Part shown: positions 7,770 through 16,879 of the stretch, piece after piece
Position numbering within the stretch: the first letter of the stretch is position 1
Layout of the letters: every line of letters begins with the position of its first letter
The notes under the pieces: model-generated
What the model saw: only the letters and a program-made list of their open reading frames with translations
The model's database searches: none
Told to the model about the DNA's origin: nothing
Translations under genes and position numbers: made by a program
DNA from: Thioalkalivibrio nitratireducens DSM 14787
Lineage (GTDB): Bacteria; Pseudomonadota; Gammaproteobacteria; Ectothiorhodospirales; Ectothiorhodospiraceae
Reading direction: 5' to 3'
Assembly (NCBI RefSeq): GCF_000321415.2
Contig: NC_019902.2
Coordinates: 3,286,001 to 3,350,000 of the forward strand
DNA: 64,000 nucleotides

Positions 7770-8527
7770 GCCCGGACGGCCCGGTCCTGGTCGTTTCCGA
7801 CCTGCACCTGGACCGGGAATCCGGCCCCACGTTCGATCGGTTCCTCGAGTTTCTCCGCGGCCCGGCCCGTACCGCGGCCGCGCTCTACATCCTCGGGGAT
7901 CTGTTCGAGTACTGGATCGGCGACGACGCCCGTTTCGACGCGGCCGAGGAACTCGCCGGCGTACTCGCCCGTCTGCCGCTGCCGGTCACCTTCCAGCACG
8001 GGAACCGGGATTTCCTGCTCGGTGCCGGGTACGCCCAGCGGGCCGGGATGCAGATTGCCCCGGAGGAGTTGCGGGTCCCGTTTCCTTGCGGGCCCGCGCT
8101 GCTGATGCACGGCGACAGCCTGTGCACGGCGGACATCGATTACCTGAAGTTCCGCGAGATCGTGCGCCAGCCTGACTGGCAACAGGCTTTTCTGGCCCGC
8201 CCGTTACCCGAGCGTATCGCCGAAGCGGAACGGCTGCGCGCCGCGAGCCGCGACGCGGGCCGACAGAAGGCTCGCGACATCACCGATGTTCACCCGAATG
8301 CGGTGACCGAAGTGCTGCGCGCACACGGCGTCTCGCTCCTGATCCATGGCCACACCCACAGGCCCGCAATCCACGGACTGCAGGTCGACGGGCGGCCCTG
8401 CCTGCGCTGCGTGCTGCCCGCCTGGGATGAGCGGCCCGGTTATCTCGCGGTGGACGCCCGTGGCCCCCGGCTGCTCACGCTAGACGGTCAGGACTACCCG
8501 TCCGACGCCGGCCACCCCCCTGCCTGA
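7766..8527 (+). CDS. lpxH: UDP-2,3-diacylglucosamine diphosphatase
   Basis: The 253-residue calcineurin-like phosphoesterase shows the metal-binding series [36 protein letters not shown] and [12 protein letters not shown]. LpxH hydrolyses UDP-2,3-diacylglucosamine to lipid X in lipid A synthesis at the inner face of the membrane. The start ATG overlaps the stop of the cyclophilin gene. The 3' end overlaps the convergent kinase/DUF455 fusion gene by 34 bp. Confidence 0.96.
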   Translation: MSPDGPVLVVSDLHLDRESGPTFDRFLEFLRGPARTAAALYILGDLFEYWIGDDARFDAAEELAGVLARLPLPVTFQHGNRDFLLGAGYAQRAGMQIAPEELRVPFPCGPALLMHGDSLCTADIDYLKFREIVRQPDWQQAFLARPLPERIAEAERLRAASRDAGRQKARDITDVHPNAVTEVLRAHGVSLLIHGHTHRPAIHGLQVDGRPCLRCVLPAWDERPGYLAVDARGPRLLTLDGQDYPSDAGHPPA

Positions 8528-10686
8528 GCCGCCAGCGCTGCCATCTCGCGCCGGCTGAAGCCCGCCGCGAGGCGCGCATCCAGTGCGAACGGCGGGCGCA
8601 CCCGCCCGGGCATGTGGCGCACCAGCAGATCCAGAAAGGTCGCCTCCGGATCCAGTCCGCGCTGACGCGCCAGGAAACGGAACCAGCACGACCCGATCGC
8701 GACATGACCCACTTCCTCACGCTGGATCACCTCCAGCACCGCCGCGCTCGCGGTATCCCCGGCGGCCTCAAGCCGGCGGATCATGCCCGGAGTCACGTCC
8801 AGCCCCCGAGCCTCAAGCACGCGCGGCACGAGCGCCATGCGTTCCATCGGGTCGGCGTCGGTCTTTACCGCCATCTCCCACAGCCCGTTATGCGCGCCAT
8901 AGCTGCCGTAGTCGCATCCCGTTTCATGGAGTCGGCGGGACAGCACGCGAAAGTGTCTTGCCTCCTCCGCGGCGACCTGTAGCCAGTCGCTGACGAATTC
9001 CGCAGGCAACTCCCTGAACCGGTAGACCGCATCCAGCGCGAGGTTGATCGCGTTGAACTCGATGTGCGCGATCGCATGCAGCAGGGCCTGCCGGCCGCGC
9101 TCGGTGTGCAGGCCGCGCCGCGGCAGCTCCTGTGGCCGCACCAGTGCCGGCCGCGCCGGGCGGCCGGGAACCTCGATGCGTTCCGCAGGCGGATCCTCGG
9201 CCTGCACCTGCAGGTCACCCGCGCGCCAGGCCTCGAGCAGCCTGTCGGCACATTCGCACTTGTGCTCCGGGTCGCGCACCCGCAGCGCCCTCAGCGCCAT
9301 CGCGTACACACCGGGCGGGGTGCCGCGGGGCCGCAGGGCACCCGGGACCGGTGCCATGCCTTCGGGTGCCGACACGTGCGCAACCCCGTCGCGGGCGCCG
9401 GTCCCGTCCGCTCCATCGGAGCAACGCGCAAACGCACGGGCGGCGGGCGCATCGGGCCCAAGGCGCACCACCAGCAGGTCCATTACGTTGGTTCCGGTCG
9501 CGCCCCCGGGCAGCGACTGCCCGACCCGGTCCCAGAAGCCGCCGGTATCGGCGCGGCGCAGGGCTTCGCGCAGCGCCTTGCGCGTACGGGAATCGGCCGC
9601 GGGAGATCCGTCAGCGAACCACGCACCGGCCGCCGCCCCGTCGCCATCGGCGCCGTCGGTCGCCCCGGCCAGCACGGCCAGCGGCCGCGGCCAGCCCCGG
9701 GCAGCCCAGAGCAGCAGCAATTCCGCCGCAAGGTGGCGTGCCCGGCCGCCGCGGCCCGGGCGCGCGGGTAGACATACCGGCACCTCGCCTCCCCATACAT
9801 GCACCCCGGCCGGTGCATGCCGGAGCCGCCGGACGAGTTGGGCGGCGACCCGATGCCCCGCGCCGTCCGGGAACAGGCCGTGGTCCTGGCCAGGCAGTCC
9901 GTCACCGGCCACCGCCGCGAGCACGGCTGCGCGCGCATCGGCATTGCTGGCGACGCGCCGGTGCGACGGGCGTGGCCCCGCCGTCGGAGGCGGCACGAGG
10001 GCGCTCAGCCAGCGGTCGAGATCCGGCCACCCGGTCTTAGGGGCTTCCCGGGTTTCCGTTGGATCCGGCGGCCAGAACGGGCCGGATCCGATGCTGGCCA
10101 GTGCATCCCCGGGAATGTCGCTGATCACCAGCACGCGGATGTCGCCCGTGCGGCAGAACGTCAGCGCCCCGCCCGCCTTCAGCCGCGACAGCCGTGCCCG
10201 CACCCGGTTCATTGCCCGGATCTCCAGCCCAGCACCCAGCAGGCGAGCGTTGACTTGGGCCAGCCATTGCGGTTCGACACCCGCGCGCGGAAGTTCCGCG
10301 AGGCTGGATGCGCCACCCGAGAGCAGCACCAGCAGCGCCTCCGCAGCCGGAATCGTGCGCAGGAAGGCCGCCACCGCCTCGCCGGCCGCGAAGCTCGCGG
10401 CTGCCGGTACCGGGTGTTCGCCCGCCTTGCGCTGCACCGGAAACCCGAGGCCGGAGGTCAGGACCTGCGCATCGGCGGGCGCGACGACCAGGGCCCGGGA
10501 GATCACTCCGGGCCAGGCCGAGGCCGCACCCTGCAGCATCGTGTCCGCGGCCTTGCCCCAGGCCAGTACGTGCACCGGGTGCGCCGGGGTTTCTTCGCGG
10601 GCCAGCGCCGCTTGCACGGCATGGGCGCCGTGCACTGCCGCCACTGCAGCGCGATACCAGCTGTGCAGCGGCTCGGGATCACTCAC
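8494..10686 (-). CDS. Fusion: glycerate kinase type II (DUF4147) plus DUF455 ferritin-like domain
   Basis: The 730-residue protein is a clear two-part fusion. Residues 1 to about 413 are DUF4147/MOFRL glycerate kinase: AWGKAADTML, LLSGGASSL, ISDIPGD, IGSGPF and TGTNVMDLLV. After a linker, residues about 458-715 are DUF455, a ferritin-like four-helix domain with carboxylate/His pairs (AHIEFNAI near 541, EEARHF near 574, REEVGH near 657) fit for a di-iron site. The start is GTG at 10686 and overlaps the metZ stop (GTGA), so it is translationally coupled to metZ. The kinase part would phosphorylate glycerate; the role of the DUF455 part is unknown. No stop or shift separates the parts. Confidence 0.88.
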   Translation of the reverse strand: MSDPEPLHSWYRAAVAAVHGAHAVQAALAREETPAHPVHVLAWGKAADTMLQGAASAWPGVISRALVVAPADAQVLTSGLGFPVQRKAGEHPVPAAASFAAGEAVAAFLRTIPAAEALLVLLSGGASSLAELPRAGVEPQWLAQVNARLLGAGLEIRAMNRVRARLSRLKAGGALTFCRTGDIRVLVISDIPGDALASIGSGPFWPPDPTETREAPKTGWPDLDRWLSALVPPPTAGPRPSHRRVASNADARAAVLAAVAGDGLPGQDHGLFPDGAGHRVAAQLVRRLRHAPAGVHVWGGEVPVCLPARPGRGGRARHLAAELLLLWAARGWPRPLAVLAGATDGADGDGAAAGAWFADGSPAADSRTRKALREALRRADTGGFWDRVGQSLPGGATGTNVMDLLVVRLGPDAPAARAFARCSDGADGTGARDGVAHVSAPEGMAPVPGALRPRGTPPGVYAMALRALRVRDPEHKCECADRLLEAWRAGDLQVQAEDPPAERIEVPGRPARPALVRPQELPRRGLHTERGRQALLHAIAHIEFNAINLALDAVYRFRELPAEFVSDWLQVAAEEARHFRVLSRRLHETGCDYGSYGAHNGLWEMAVKTDADPMERMALVPRVLEARGLDVTPGMIRRLEAAGDTASAAVLEVIQREEVGHVAIGSCWFRFLARQRGLDPEATFLDLLVRHMPGRVRPPFALDARLAAGFSRREMAALAAQAGGWPASDG

Positions 10687-11882
10687 GCCAGGCGGTCCAG
10701 CCCCCGGGCCAGGTCCGCCTGCAGATCCGCCATGGCCTCCAGCCCGACCGCCACACGCACGAGGCCCTCGGTAATCCCCTGGACTTCGCGCTGGTCCGGC
10801 TCCAGCCGGCCGTGGGTAGTCGTGGCCGGGTGGGTGATGGTGCTCTTGGTGTCGCCGAGGTTCGCGGTGATCGACAGCATCCGGGTGGCATCGATCACCG
10901 ACCAGGCCGCGGCGCGCCCGCCCGCGACCTCGAAGCTCAGGACGCCGCCGAACCCCTGCTGCTGCGCCTTGGCCAGAGCATGCTGCGGATGATCCACGAG
11001 CCCGGGATAATGCACCGCGGTCACCGCCGGATGCACATCCAGCCAGCGCGCGAGTGCCAGCGCGTTCTCGCTGTGCGCGCGCATGCGCAGATGCAGCGTC
11101 TCGAGCCCCTTCAGGAACACCCAGGCATTGAAGGGCGCCAGCGTCGGCCCCGCGCTGCGCAGGAAACCGTAGACGTCCTTGCCCACGCGCTCGGCATCGC
11201 CGACGACCGCGCCACCGAGGCAGCGCCCCTGGCCGTCGAGGAACTTGGTCGCCGAGTGGATCACCAGGTCCGCGCCCAGGGCCAGCGGCCGCTGCAGCGC
11301 CGGGGTGCAGAAACAGTTGTCGACTGCCAGCAGCACCCCGCGGGCCTGTGCGAGCGCCGCGAGTGCCCGAATGTCGACCAGTTCACCCAGCGGGTTCGAC
11401 GGGGTCTCGCAGAAGTACAGGCGGGTGTTCGGGCGGGTCGCTTCGGACCAGGCATCGACGTTCGACAGCGGCACATAGGTGACCTCGACGCCGAAACGCA
11501 CCAGGTAGTTGTTCAGCAGCACGGTAGTGGTGCCGAACACCGAACGCGAGCAGACCACGTGATCGCCGCCGCGCAGCAGACCCATGAACGTGGCCAGGAT
11601 CGCCGCCATGCCGGAGGCGGTGGCCACGCAGGCCTCGCCCCCTTCCATCGCGGCCAGGCGCTGCTCGAAGGTACGGACCGTGGGGTTGGTGAAGCGCGAG
11701 TAGATGTTGCCCGGCTGTTCGCCCGAAAACCTCGCGGCCGCCTCCGCGGCGCTGCCAAACACGAAGCTCGAGGTGGGAAAAATCGCCTCGGAGTGCTCGC
11801 CCTCGGCTGTGCGGCGATACCCGGCACGCACGGCAACGGTTTCGGGGGCGTACTCGGTCGGGTCGAATTCCTGCATCGGCAT
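10683..11882 (-). CDS. metZ: O-succinylhomoserine sulfhydrylase
   Basis: The 399-residue protein belongs to the Cys/Met-metabolism PLP enzymes. It shows ATASGMAAILA, the MetZ-type NPLGELVDI and AVDNCFCTPALQ segments, the PLP lysine in HSATKFLDGQGR, and a C-terminal ANLGDTKSTITHPATTTHGR. It makes homocysteine from O-succinylhomoserine and sulfide. The start is uncertain: I chose the ATG at 11882 because similarity to MetZ begins soon after; ATGs at 11936 and 11876 are also possible. The downstream kinase/DUF455 gene is coupled to it. It is divergent from the MFS gene. Confidence 0.93.
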   Translation of the reverse strand: MPMQEFDPTEYAPETVAVRAGYRRTAEGEHSEAIFPTSSFVFGSAAEAAARFSGEQPGNIYSRFTNPTVRTFEQRLAAMEGGEACVATASGMAAILATFMGLLRGGDHVVCSRSVFGTTTVLLNNYLVRFGVEVTYVPLSNVDAWSEATRPNTRLYFCETPSNPLGELVDIRALAALAQARGVLLAVDNCFCTPALQRPLALGADLVIHSATKFLDGQGRCLGGAVVGDAERVGKDVYGFLRSAGPTLAPFNAWVFLKGLETLHLRMRAHSENALALARWLDVHPAVTAVHYPGLVDHPQHALAKAQQQGFGGVLSFEVAGGRAAAWSVIDATRMLSITANLGDTKSTITHPATTTHGRLEPDQREVQGITEGLVRVAVGLEAMADLQADLARGLDRLA

Positions 11883-11944
11883 TCCGGGGTCTGGCTGGGC
11901 AGCGGCCCCGGACAGCGCCGGGGCTCGCATGGGCATTCGGTACA

Positions 11945-11973
11945 CTATACTGCCTCTTGCGCTCCCACCCAAA
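11945..11973 (-). promoter_or_regulatory. Candidate metZ promoter
   Basis: On the minus strand a TATAGT -10 (11945-11950) is preceded, 17 bases upstream, by TTTGGG, a weak -35. The same bases read TATACT on the plus strand (11946-11951), so this AT-rich patch could also serve the divergent MFS gene. Confidence 0.35.
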
Positions 11974-11992
11974 GGCCCCGGATCCGCGCGCA

Positions 11993-13279
11993 ATGGGTTC
12001 CACCGTACGCTCCGTGTTCAGCCTGCTGCTCGGCATGAGCATCCTGCTGATGGGCTCCGGGCTCGTCGGCACCCTGCTCGGCCTGCGCGCGGTCTCGGAA
12101 GGCTTTTCCGAGTTCACCATCGGCTTGGTGATGTCGGCCTTCTTCATCGGCTACATCGTTGGGACGTGGCTGATGCCTGCGCTTATCGGGCGCGTGGGGC
12201 ACATCCGCAGCTTCGCCGCGCTAGCCGCGCTCTCCGCGGTGGTGGCATTGCTGCACGGACTCTGGGTCGACCCTGTCGTCTGGTGGGTGCTGCGACTGAT
12301 CAACGGGATCAGCCTGCTGGGCACCTACATGGTCATCGAGAGTTGGCTGAACGAACAGGTGGTCGAGAAACGAGGGCAGGTGTTTGCCATCTACATGATG
12401 GCCAGCCTGCTGGCCTTGGGCATCGGCCAGTTCCTGCTGCTGGTCTACGGTCCGGAAACGGTGCAGAGCTTCATGCTCGTCGCGATCCTGTTCGCGTTGG
12501 GCCTGATCCCGATCGCACTGACGCCGGTCACGCAGCCGGTGCCGATCCAGACGGCTCGACTGCCGCTACGGGAACTGTACCGCCGCGCACCGGTGGGGAC
12601 GGCCGGGGCCGGGGTGTCGGGCCTGGTCACTGGCGCCTTCTGGGGCCTTGCGGCAGTGTTCGCCCGCGAGGTCGGCCTCGCCGATTCCGGGGTGGCCCTT
12701 TTTCTGAGCGCGGCCATCTTCGGCGGGGCACTGCTGCAGTACCCGATCGGCCATGCGACCGACCGGCGCGACCGGCGCAAGGCGCTGATCGTGGTTGCGG
12801 CCGCGACCGCAATGGGGTCGGTCGGGATCTTCCTGGCGATCGGACATCCGCCGGGCCTGATCGTTGCGCTGGCTCTGGTCTGGGGCGGCTTCGCGTTCTC
12901 GCTGTACGCGCTGAGTGTCGCACAGACCTACGACCGCTTGGATGCCTCCGAGGCACTGGAAGCCACCCGCGGCCTGCTATTGATGAACGGCATCGGGGCC
13001 GCACTGGGTCCGATGCTCGCCGGCCTGGTTCTGGTCGTGACCACAGCGTCGGTGCTACCTCTCGCGTTCGCCGGTGTACTGCTGCTTTTCATCGCCTTCG
13101 TGGGCATGGAACTGCGCCGCGAACCCCCGGTGCCCCGACCCGAAATGACCGAGTTCGTCCCGGTCACCCGCACCAGCGTAGTCGCCGCCGAGATCGACCC
13201 GCGCACCGAGTCCGATCCGCACGAGACCGTCACCCTGCACCCGGGCGACGACGCGGATTCGCCTGAGCCGCGCCCCTGA
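11993..13279 (+). CDS. MFS transporter (YcaD-like)
   Basis: The 428-residue protein has about 12 hydrophobic segments and the feel of YcaD-type major-facilitator proteins, with VMSAFFIGYIVGTWLMPALIGRVGHIR after the second helix and HATDRRDRRKAL in the central cytoplasmic loop (motif-A-like). Residues after about 380 form a charged cytoplasmic tail. The substrate cannot be read from the sequence. The start is taken at ATG 11993 because the first transmembrane helix follows it closely; an in-frame ATG at 11957 exists. The end overlaps the convergent GGDEF-EAL gene by 50 bp. Confidence 0.85.
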   Translation: MGSTVRSVFSLLLGMSILLMGSGLVGTLLGLRAVSEGFSEFTIGLVMSAFFIGYIVGTWLMPALIGRVGHIRSFAALAALSAVVALLHGLWVDPVVWWVLRLINGISLLGTYMVIESWLNEQVVEKRGQVFAIYMMASLLALGIGQFLLLVYGPETVQSFMLVAILFALGLIPIALTPVTQPVPIQTARLPLRELYRRAPVGTAGAGVSGLVTGAFWGLAAVFAREVGLADSGVALFLSAAIFGGALLQYPIGHATDRRDRRKALIVVAAATAMGSVGIFLAIGHPPGLIVALALVWGGFAFSLYALSVAQTYDRLDASEALEATRGLLLMNGIGAALGPMLAGLVLVVTTASVLPLAFAGVLLLFIAFVGMELRREPPVPRPEMTEFVPVTRTSVVAAEIDPRTESDPHETVTLHPGDDADSPEPRP

Positions 13280-15386
13280 CACGCTGATAGTGCTCGGCGG
13301 GAACGGGTGCCCCCAGCAGAAAGCCCTGAGCGAACCCGCAGCCGGCGGCCCGCAGGTAGTCCCGCTGAGCCTCCGTCTCCACGCCTTCGGCAATCAGCCG
13401 GATCCCGAGGCTGCCGGTCAGCACGATGGCAGCATCGAGGAACGCCCGGGCTGGCCGGTCGTGCGGGATGCGGCGGACCACGCTGCCGTCGAGCTTCACG
13501 TACTCGAACGGGATGCGCTCGAGGCAGGTCATCGACGATTGCCCGGTCCCGAAATCGTCCAGCGCCACCGCGACGCCCCGCTCGATCTGCCTGCGCACCT
13601 GGGACTCGACCATGGTTCCGCCCTCGATCAGCGTCCGTTCGGTGATTTCGAACACCACCCGCTCGACCGGAAGCCCGTATTCCTGCAGGTGGGTCACCCA
13701 GCCCCGTCCACCGCGGCCATGCCCCAGTTCGCGCAGCGACTGGTTGATCGCGATGCGCAGCGAACTTCCGGCAGGCGTTCCCTCCAAGGCCTTGATCACA
13801 CCGAACACGTTCTCGAAGACCAGCTCACCGATTTCACCCATGATGCCGATGTCCTCGGCCAGCGGCAGAAACTGCGCGGGCAGGATCAGGCCCTGGTCCG
13901 GATGTTGCCAGCGCAGCAGAGCCTCCAGCAGGCGTATCTCCCCTGAAACCAGATCGACCGCCGGCTGCAGATAGACCCGGAACTGGCGCCCCGACAGAGC
14001 ATTGCGCAGGTCGGCGATGCGTCGATGCCGCTCGCGCAAGCTCGACTGCAGCTGCGGCGTGAAGTACTGGTAGCGGTTCCTGCCAGCCTTCTTGGCGGCG
14101 TACATCGCGCGGTCCGCGTGGTCGACCAGTTCGGCAGCGTCACCGGCATCTGCAGGAAAGAACGCGATCCCGAGACTCGCGGAGACCTGCACCACCTCCG
14201 AACCGAGCGGGAACGGCCGGGCCAGGGCATCGATAATCTCCTGTGCCACGACGTCTACACGGTTGAGTTCGCTCAGGTCGGCCATCACCACCGTGAACTC
14301 GTCGCCCCCCAGACGGGCCACGGTATCGGTTTCGCGCACGCTCGCCCCGATACGCCGTGCCGCCTCCTGCAGCAGCCGGTCGCCGGCCTGATGCCCGAGG
14401 GTATCGTTCACCTCCTTGAAGTGATCGAGATCCAGGTACAGCAGCGCCACGGAACGCCCGTTGCGCTGCCCCTTGCGCACCTCCTGCTCCAGGCGGTCGA
14501 GGAACAGGCTCCGGTTCGGTAGCCCGCTCAGGGGATCGTAATTGGCCTGCCGCTGGGCCTCTTCCACCGCGCGGCGCTGGTCGGTGATGTCGGAAAACAG
14601 CGCCACGCGCCGCAGAACGCGTCCTTCCCGGTCGCGCAGGGTATGGATCGACAGCGACTCGAGGAACTCCTCGCCGCTCTTGCGCCGGTTCCATAACTCG
14701 CCCTGCCAGCGCCCGTTGGTCTCGAGCGCGTGCCACATCCGCTGATAGAAAGCGTCATCCTGGCAACCCGATTTCAGCAGGTTGGTCCGTTGCTCCACCG
14801 CCTCGCCCGGCGGGTAACCGGTGATCTCCGTGAACCGCGGGTTCACCGAAACGATGCGGTTATCGGCATCGGCGATCATCACCGCATGGTCGAGCACCTG
14901 GTAAACCGAGACCGCGATCTCCATCTCGTCCGGACTGACCCCGAGGTCGCGAAAATCGGTCGCGACGATCAGCGCACGATGCCCGGGACCGTCGGCCCGC
15001 GCCTGCAGACGGATCCAGGTCGCAGGACTACCACGGGTGACGAGCGTGATCTCCCGGGTCCTTTGCTCCGGCTCGTCGAAAACACCGGCCAGAAAACGCC
15101 GGAGCCGGCTGCGCTCCGGCTGCGCCACGATCACCCCGATGCGCCGGCCGACGAGCCTGCTGGGCTCGGTCGACAGCAGTAGCGACGCGGTCTGGTTAAC
15201 CTTCAGAATCCTCCCGCGCCGGTCCACCACCATGTAACCCACCGGGGCCCGGTCGAACAGTTCGCGGTAGCAGTGCAGCAGGCGCTCGGCCGTAAAGCGC
15301 TCCGGTGAATCTGGCCCGGCCGCGGAGACAGAATGGTCGGTTTCGCCTTGCTGCGCGCGACTCCCGGTTGCCGAATCCTCGTGCAT
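13230..15386 (-). CDS. PAS-PAS-GGDEF-EAL protein (cyclic-di-GMP turnover)
   Basis: The 718-residue protein has two PAS domains (about 38-148 and 160-270), GGDEF (about 285-440) and EAL (about 465-710). The GGDEF motif is intact at 360-364 with an RETD inhibitory site five residues before it. The EAL signature EALLRW and the DDFGTG, VKLDGS and AEGVET motifs are intact, so both synthesis and hydrolysis of c-di-GMP are possible. There is no membrane segment; the PAS domains would sense an internal signal. I start at the ATG at 15386, where similarity begins; longer in-frame extensions run through the tRNA-Gln repeat region and are not credible. Confidence 0.92.
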   Translation of the reverse strand: MHEDSATGSRAQQGETDHSVSAAGPDSPERFTAERLLHCYRELFDRAPVGYMVVDRRGRILKVNQTASLLLSTEPSRLVGRRIGVIVAQPERSRLRRFLAGVFDEPEQRTREITLVTRGSPATWIRLQARADGPGHRALIVATDFRDLGVSPDEMEIAVSVYQVLDHAVMIADADNRIVSVNPRFTEITGYPPGEAVEQRTNLLKSGCQDDAFYQRMWHALETNGRWQGELWNRRKSGEEFLESLSIHTLRDREGRVLRRVALFSDITDQRRAVEEAQRQANYDPLSGLPNRSLFLDRLEQEVRKGQRNGRSVALLYLDLDHFKEVNDTLGHQAGDRLLQEAARRIGASVRETDTVARLGGDEFTVVMADLSELNRVDVVAQEIIDALARPFPLGSEVVQVSASLGIAFFPADAGDAAELVDHADRAMYAAKKAGRNRYQYFTPQLQSSLRERHRRIADLRNALSGRQFRVYLQPAVDLVSGEIRLLEALLRWQHPDQGLILPAQFLPLAEDIGIMGEIGELVFENVFGVIKALEGTPAGSSLRIAINQSLRELGHGRGGRGWVTHLQEYGLPVERVVFEITERTLIEGGTMVESQVRRQIERGVAVALDDFGTGQSSMTCLERIPFEYVKLDGSVVRRIPHDRPARAFLDAAIVLTGSLGIRLIAEGVETEAQRDYLRAAGCGFAQGFLLGAPVPAEHYQRVRGAAQANPRRRPGAG

Positions 15387-15570
15387 TTCCCAAGTATAGC
15401 CGGAGCACCTGCGCCCCGGATGGGCGCCAGGCAGAAGGTTCGCGTCAGGCCCGAACCGCGTGGCGCTGGCTCCTGTCTCAACCCGCATTCCGGCGTGACG
15501 GGCATGGTCGCGGCTCGGCTGCGCCTCGCGCGTCGAACCTTTCAGGTTCGAACCCTGGCCGTGCTCGATC

Positions 15571-15609
15571 AACATGCAGAAGGCCCCACGAGGGGGCCTT
15601 CTGCATGTT
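15571..15609. terminator. Strong hairpin, left copy
   Basis: Arms of 17 bp (starting AACATGCAGAAGGCCCC) flank a five-base loop ACGAG. There is no U-run. It is an exact copy of the hairpin that follows tRNA-Gln and so is probably a duplicated terminator. Confidence 0.5.
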
Positions 15610-15737
15610 GGCTGGGGGACCAGGATTACTCGGCCTACGGCCTCGCCCTTCGGGCCAGCGCCGCAAGCGGCGCTGTTCGGCTCGGCTGCGCCTCGCGCGT
15701 CGAACCTTTCAGGTTCGAACCCTGGCCGTGCTCGATC

Positions 15738-15776
15738 AACATGCAGAAGGCCCCACGAGGGGGCCTTCTGCATGTT
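15738..15776 (-). terminator. Hairpin directly after tRNA-Gln
   Basis: The 17-bp stem begins at the CCA end of tRNA-Gln on the minus strand. It likely acts as terminator or processing signal for the tRNA transcript, although no U-run follows. Confidence 0.6.
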
Positions 15777-15849
15777 GGCTGGGGGACCAGGATTCGAACC
15801 TGGGTTGACGGAGTCAGAGTCCGTAGTCCTACCGCTAGACGATCCCCCA
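15776..15849 (-). tRNA. tRNA-Gln (CTG)
   Basis: The minus-strand cloverleaf starts TGGGGGATCGTCTAGCGG, has anticodon loop CTCTGAC (anticodon CTG), T-arm GGTTCGAATCC and encoded CCA. It lies downstream of rpsI on the same strand and could be part of that transcript. Confidence 0.95.
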
Positions 15850-15886
15850 ATCGGGAAGGCCCGGAGCGGGGCTCCGGGTCGGCAAC

Positions 15887-16279
15887 TCAGCGCTTCGAGA
15901 ACTGCTTGGCGCGGCGGGCCTTGGCCAGGCCGACCTTCTTGCGCTCAACCTCGCGTGCGTCACGGGTCATGTAGCCCGCCTGGCGCATCGGCGAACGCAG
16001 TGTCTCGTCATACTGAACCAGCGCCCGGGCGATGCCAAGGCGAATCGCGCCAGCCTGGCCGTTGGCACCACCGCCCTTCACGGTCACGACCGCATCGAAG
16101 CGGTCCGTGGCCTCGGCGGTCTCCAGCGGCTGCCGGACGACCATGCGCGAGGTCTCGCGCCCGAAATAGTCGTTGAGCGACTTGTTGTTGACGGTGATGT
16201 CACCCTTGCCCGGGCGCAGAAAGACGCGCGCCGAGGCGGTCTTGCGGCGACCGGTGCCATAGTTCTGGTTCGTTGCCAT
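15887..16279 (-). CDS. rpsI: 30S ribosomal protein S9
   Basis: The 130-residue protein shows [18 protein letters not shown] at the start, [21 protein letters not shown] in parts ([10 protein letters not shown]) and the basic C-terminal tail ending QFSKR that reaches the ribosomal P site. It follows rplM by 38 bp, the usual rplM-rpsI pair. Confidence 0.98.
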   Translation of the reverse strand: MATNQNYGTGRRKTASARVFLRPGKGDITVNNKSLNDYFGRETSRMVVRQPLETAEATDRFDAVVTVKGGGANGQAGAIRLGIARALVQYDETLRSPMRQAGYMTRDAREVERKKVGLAKARRAKQFSKR

Positions 16280-16317
16280 GAATGCGTTGTCCTCGACGTC
16301 TCTGCTGTGGCCCGGAA

Positions 16318-16746
16318 TCAGATTTCGAGCGGCTGCGGCTGCTGGGCGGCATGACGATGCGCGCTGCCGGCGTACACCTTCAGCTTCTTGAACATCGCCC
16401 GGCCCAGCGGGTTCTTCGGCAGCATGCCCTTCACGGCCAGCTCCAGCACCCGTTCCGGGGCGCGCTCGATCATCTGGGTGAAGTTCGCCTGCTTCAGGCC
16501 ACCCGGATACCCGGTATGGCGGTAATACATCTTGTCGTTGGCCTTGTTGCCGCTCACGTGGATCTTCTTGGCGTTGATCACGACGATGTAGTCGCCCGTA
16601 TCGACGTGCGGGGTATACATCGGCTTGTGCTTGCCGCGCAAGCGACGGGCAATCTCAGTGGCGAGCCGGCCCAGGGTCTTGCCGTCGGCATCGACGAGGT
16701 ACCAGTCGCGTTCGACTTCGGCCGGCTTGGCGCTTATGGTTTTCAT
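16318..16746 (-). CDS. rplM: 50S ribosomal protein L13
   Basis: The 142-residue protein begins [20 protein letters not shown] and carries [21 protein letters not shown] in parts (LRGKHKP) and [12 protein letters not shown], all standard for L13. The ATG at 16746 has a GGAG Shine-Dalgarno; a longer frame to 16815 runs into the promoter. First gene of the rplM-rpsI operon. Confidence 0.98.
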   Translation of the reverse strand: MKTISAKPAEVERDWYLVDADGKTLGRLATEIARRLRGKHKPMYTPHVDTGDYIVVINAKKIHVSGNKANDKMYYRHTGYPGGLKQANFTQMIERAPERVLELAVKGMLPKNPLGRAMFKKLKVYAGSAHRHAAQQPQPLEI

Positions 16747-16786
16747 GCCTGTTGCTCCGAGTGCGGGGCTTTTCAGAAAGCGCGGA

Positions 16787-16815
16787 AGCATAACCAAGCC
16801 GCGCCCGTTATTCAA
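16787..16815 (-). promoter_or_regulatory. Candidate sigma-70 promoter of rplM-rpsI
   Basis: On the minus strand TTGAAT (16810-16815) and TATGCT (16787-16792) are 17 bases apart, about 40 bases upstream of the rplM start codon. Confidence 0.6.
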
Positions 16816-16830
16816 GGGACCGCAGAACGG

Positions 16831-16864
16831 CAGCAGGCCGCCCCCCGGAGGGAGCGGCCTGCTG
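16831..16864 (-). terminator. Hairpin after the DUF4168 gene
   Basis: GC-rich arms of about 11 bp (AGCAGGCCGC / GCGGCCTGCT) lie just after the stop of the DUF4168 gene and before the rplM promoter. No U-run is seen, so termination is plausible but not classical. Confidence 0.5.
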
Positions 16865-16879
16865 GGGCGGAAGCGCGGA

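Larger units (their letters stand above)
15511..15794. repeat. Perfect 117-bp direct repeat, including the 3' end of tRNA-Gln
   Basis: Copies lie at 15511-15627 and 15678-15794 (offset 167, no mismatch seen). Each contains a 17-bp-arm hairpin and ends in the last 19 bases of tRNA-Gln including CCA. Only the right copy is attached to a whole tRNA. Each copy also has a GGTTCGAACC block resembling a T-arm. Confidence 0.95.

Noticed and set aside
15387-15773. N-terminal extension of the GGDEF-EAL protein by 129 residues
   Set aside because: The extension is translated tRNA-Gln flanking repeat with two copies of the same peptide; protein similarity begins at 15386.
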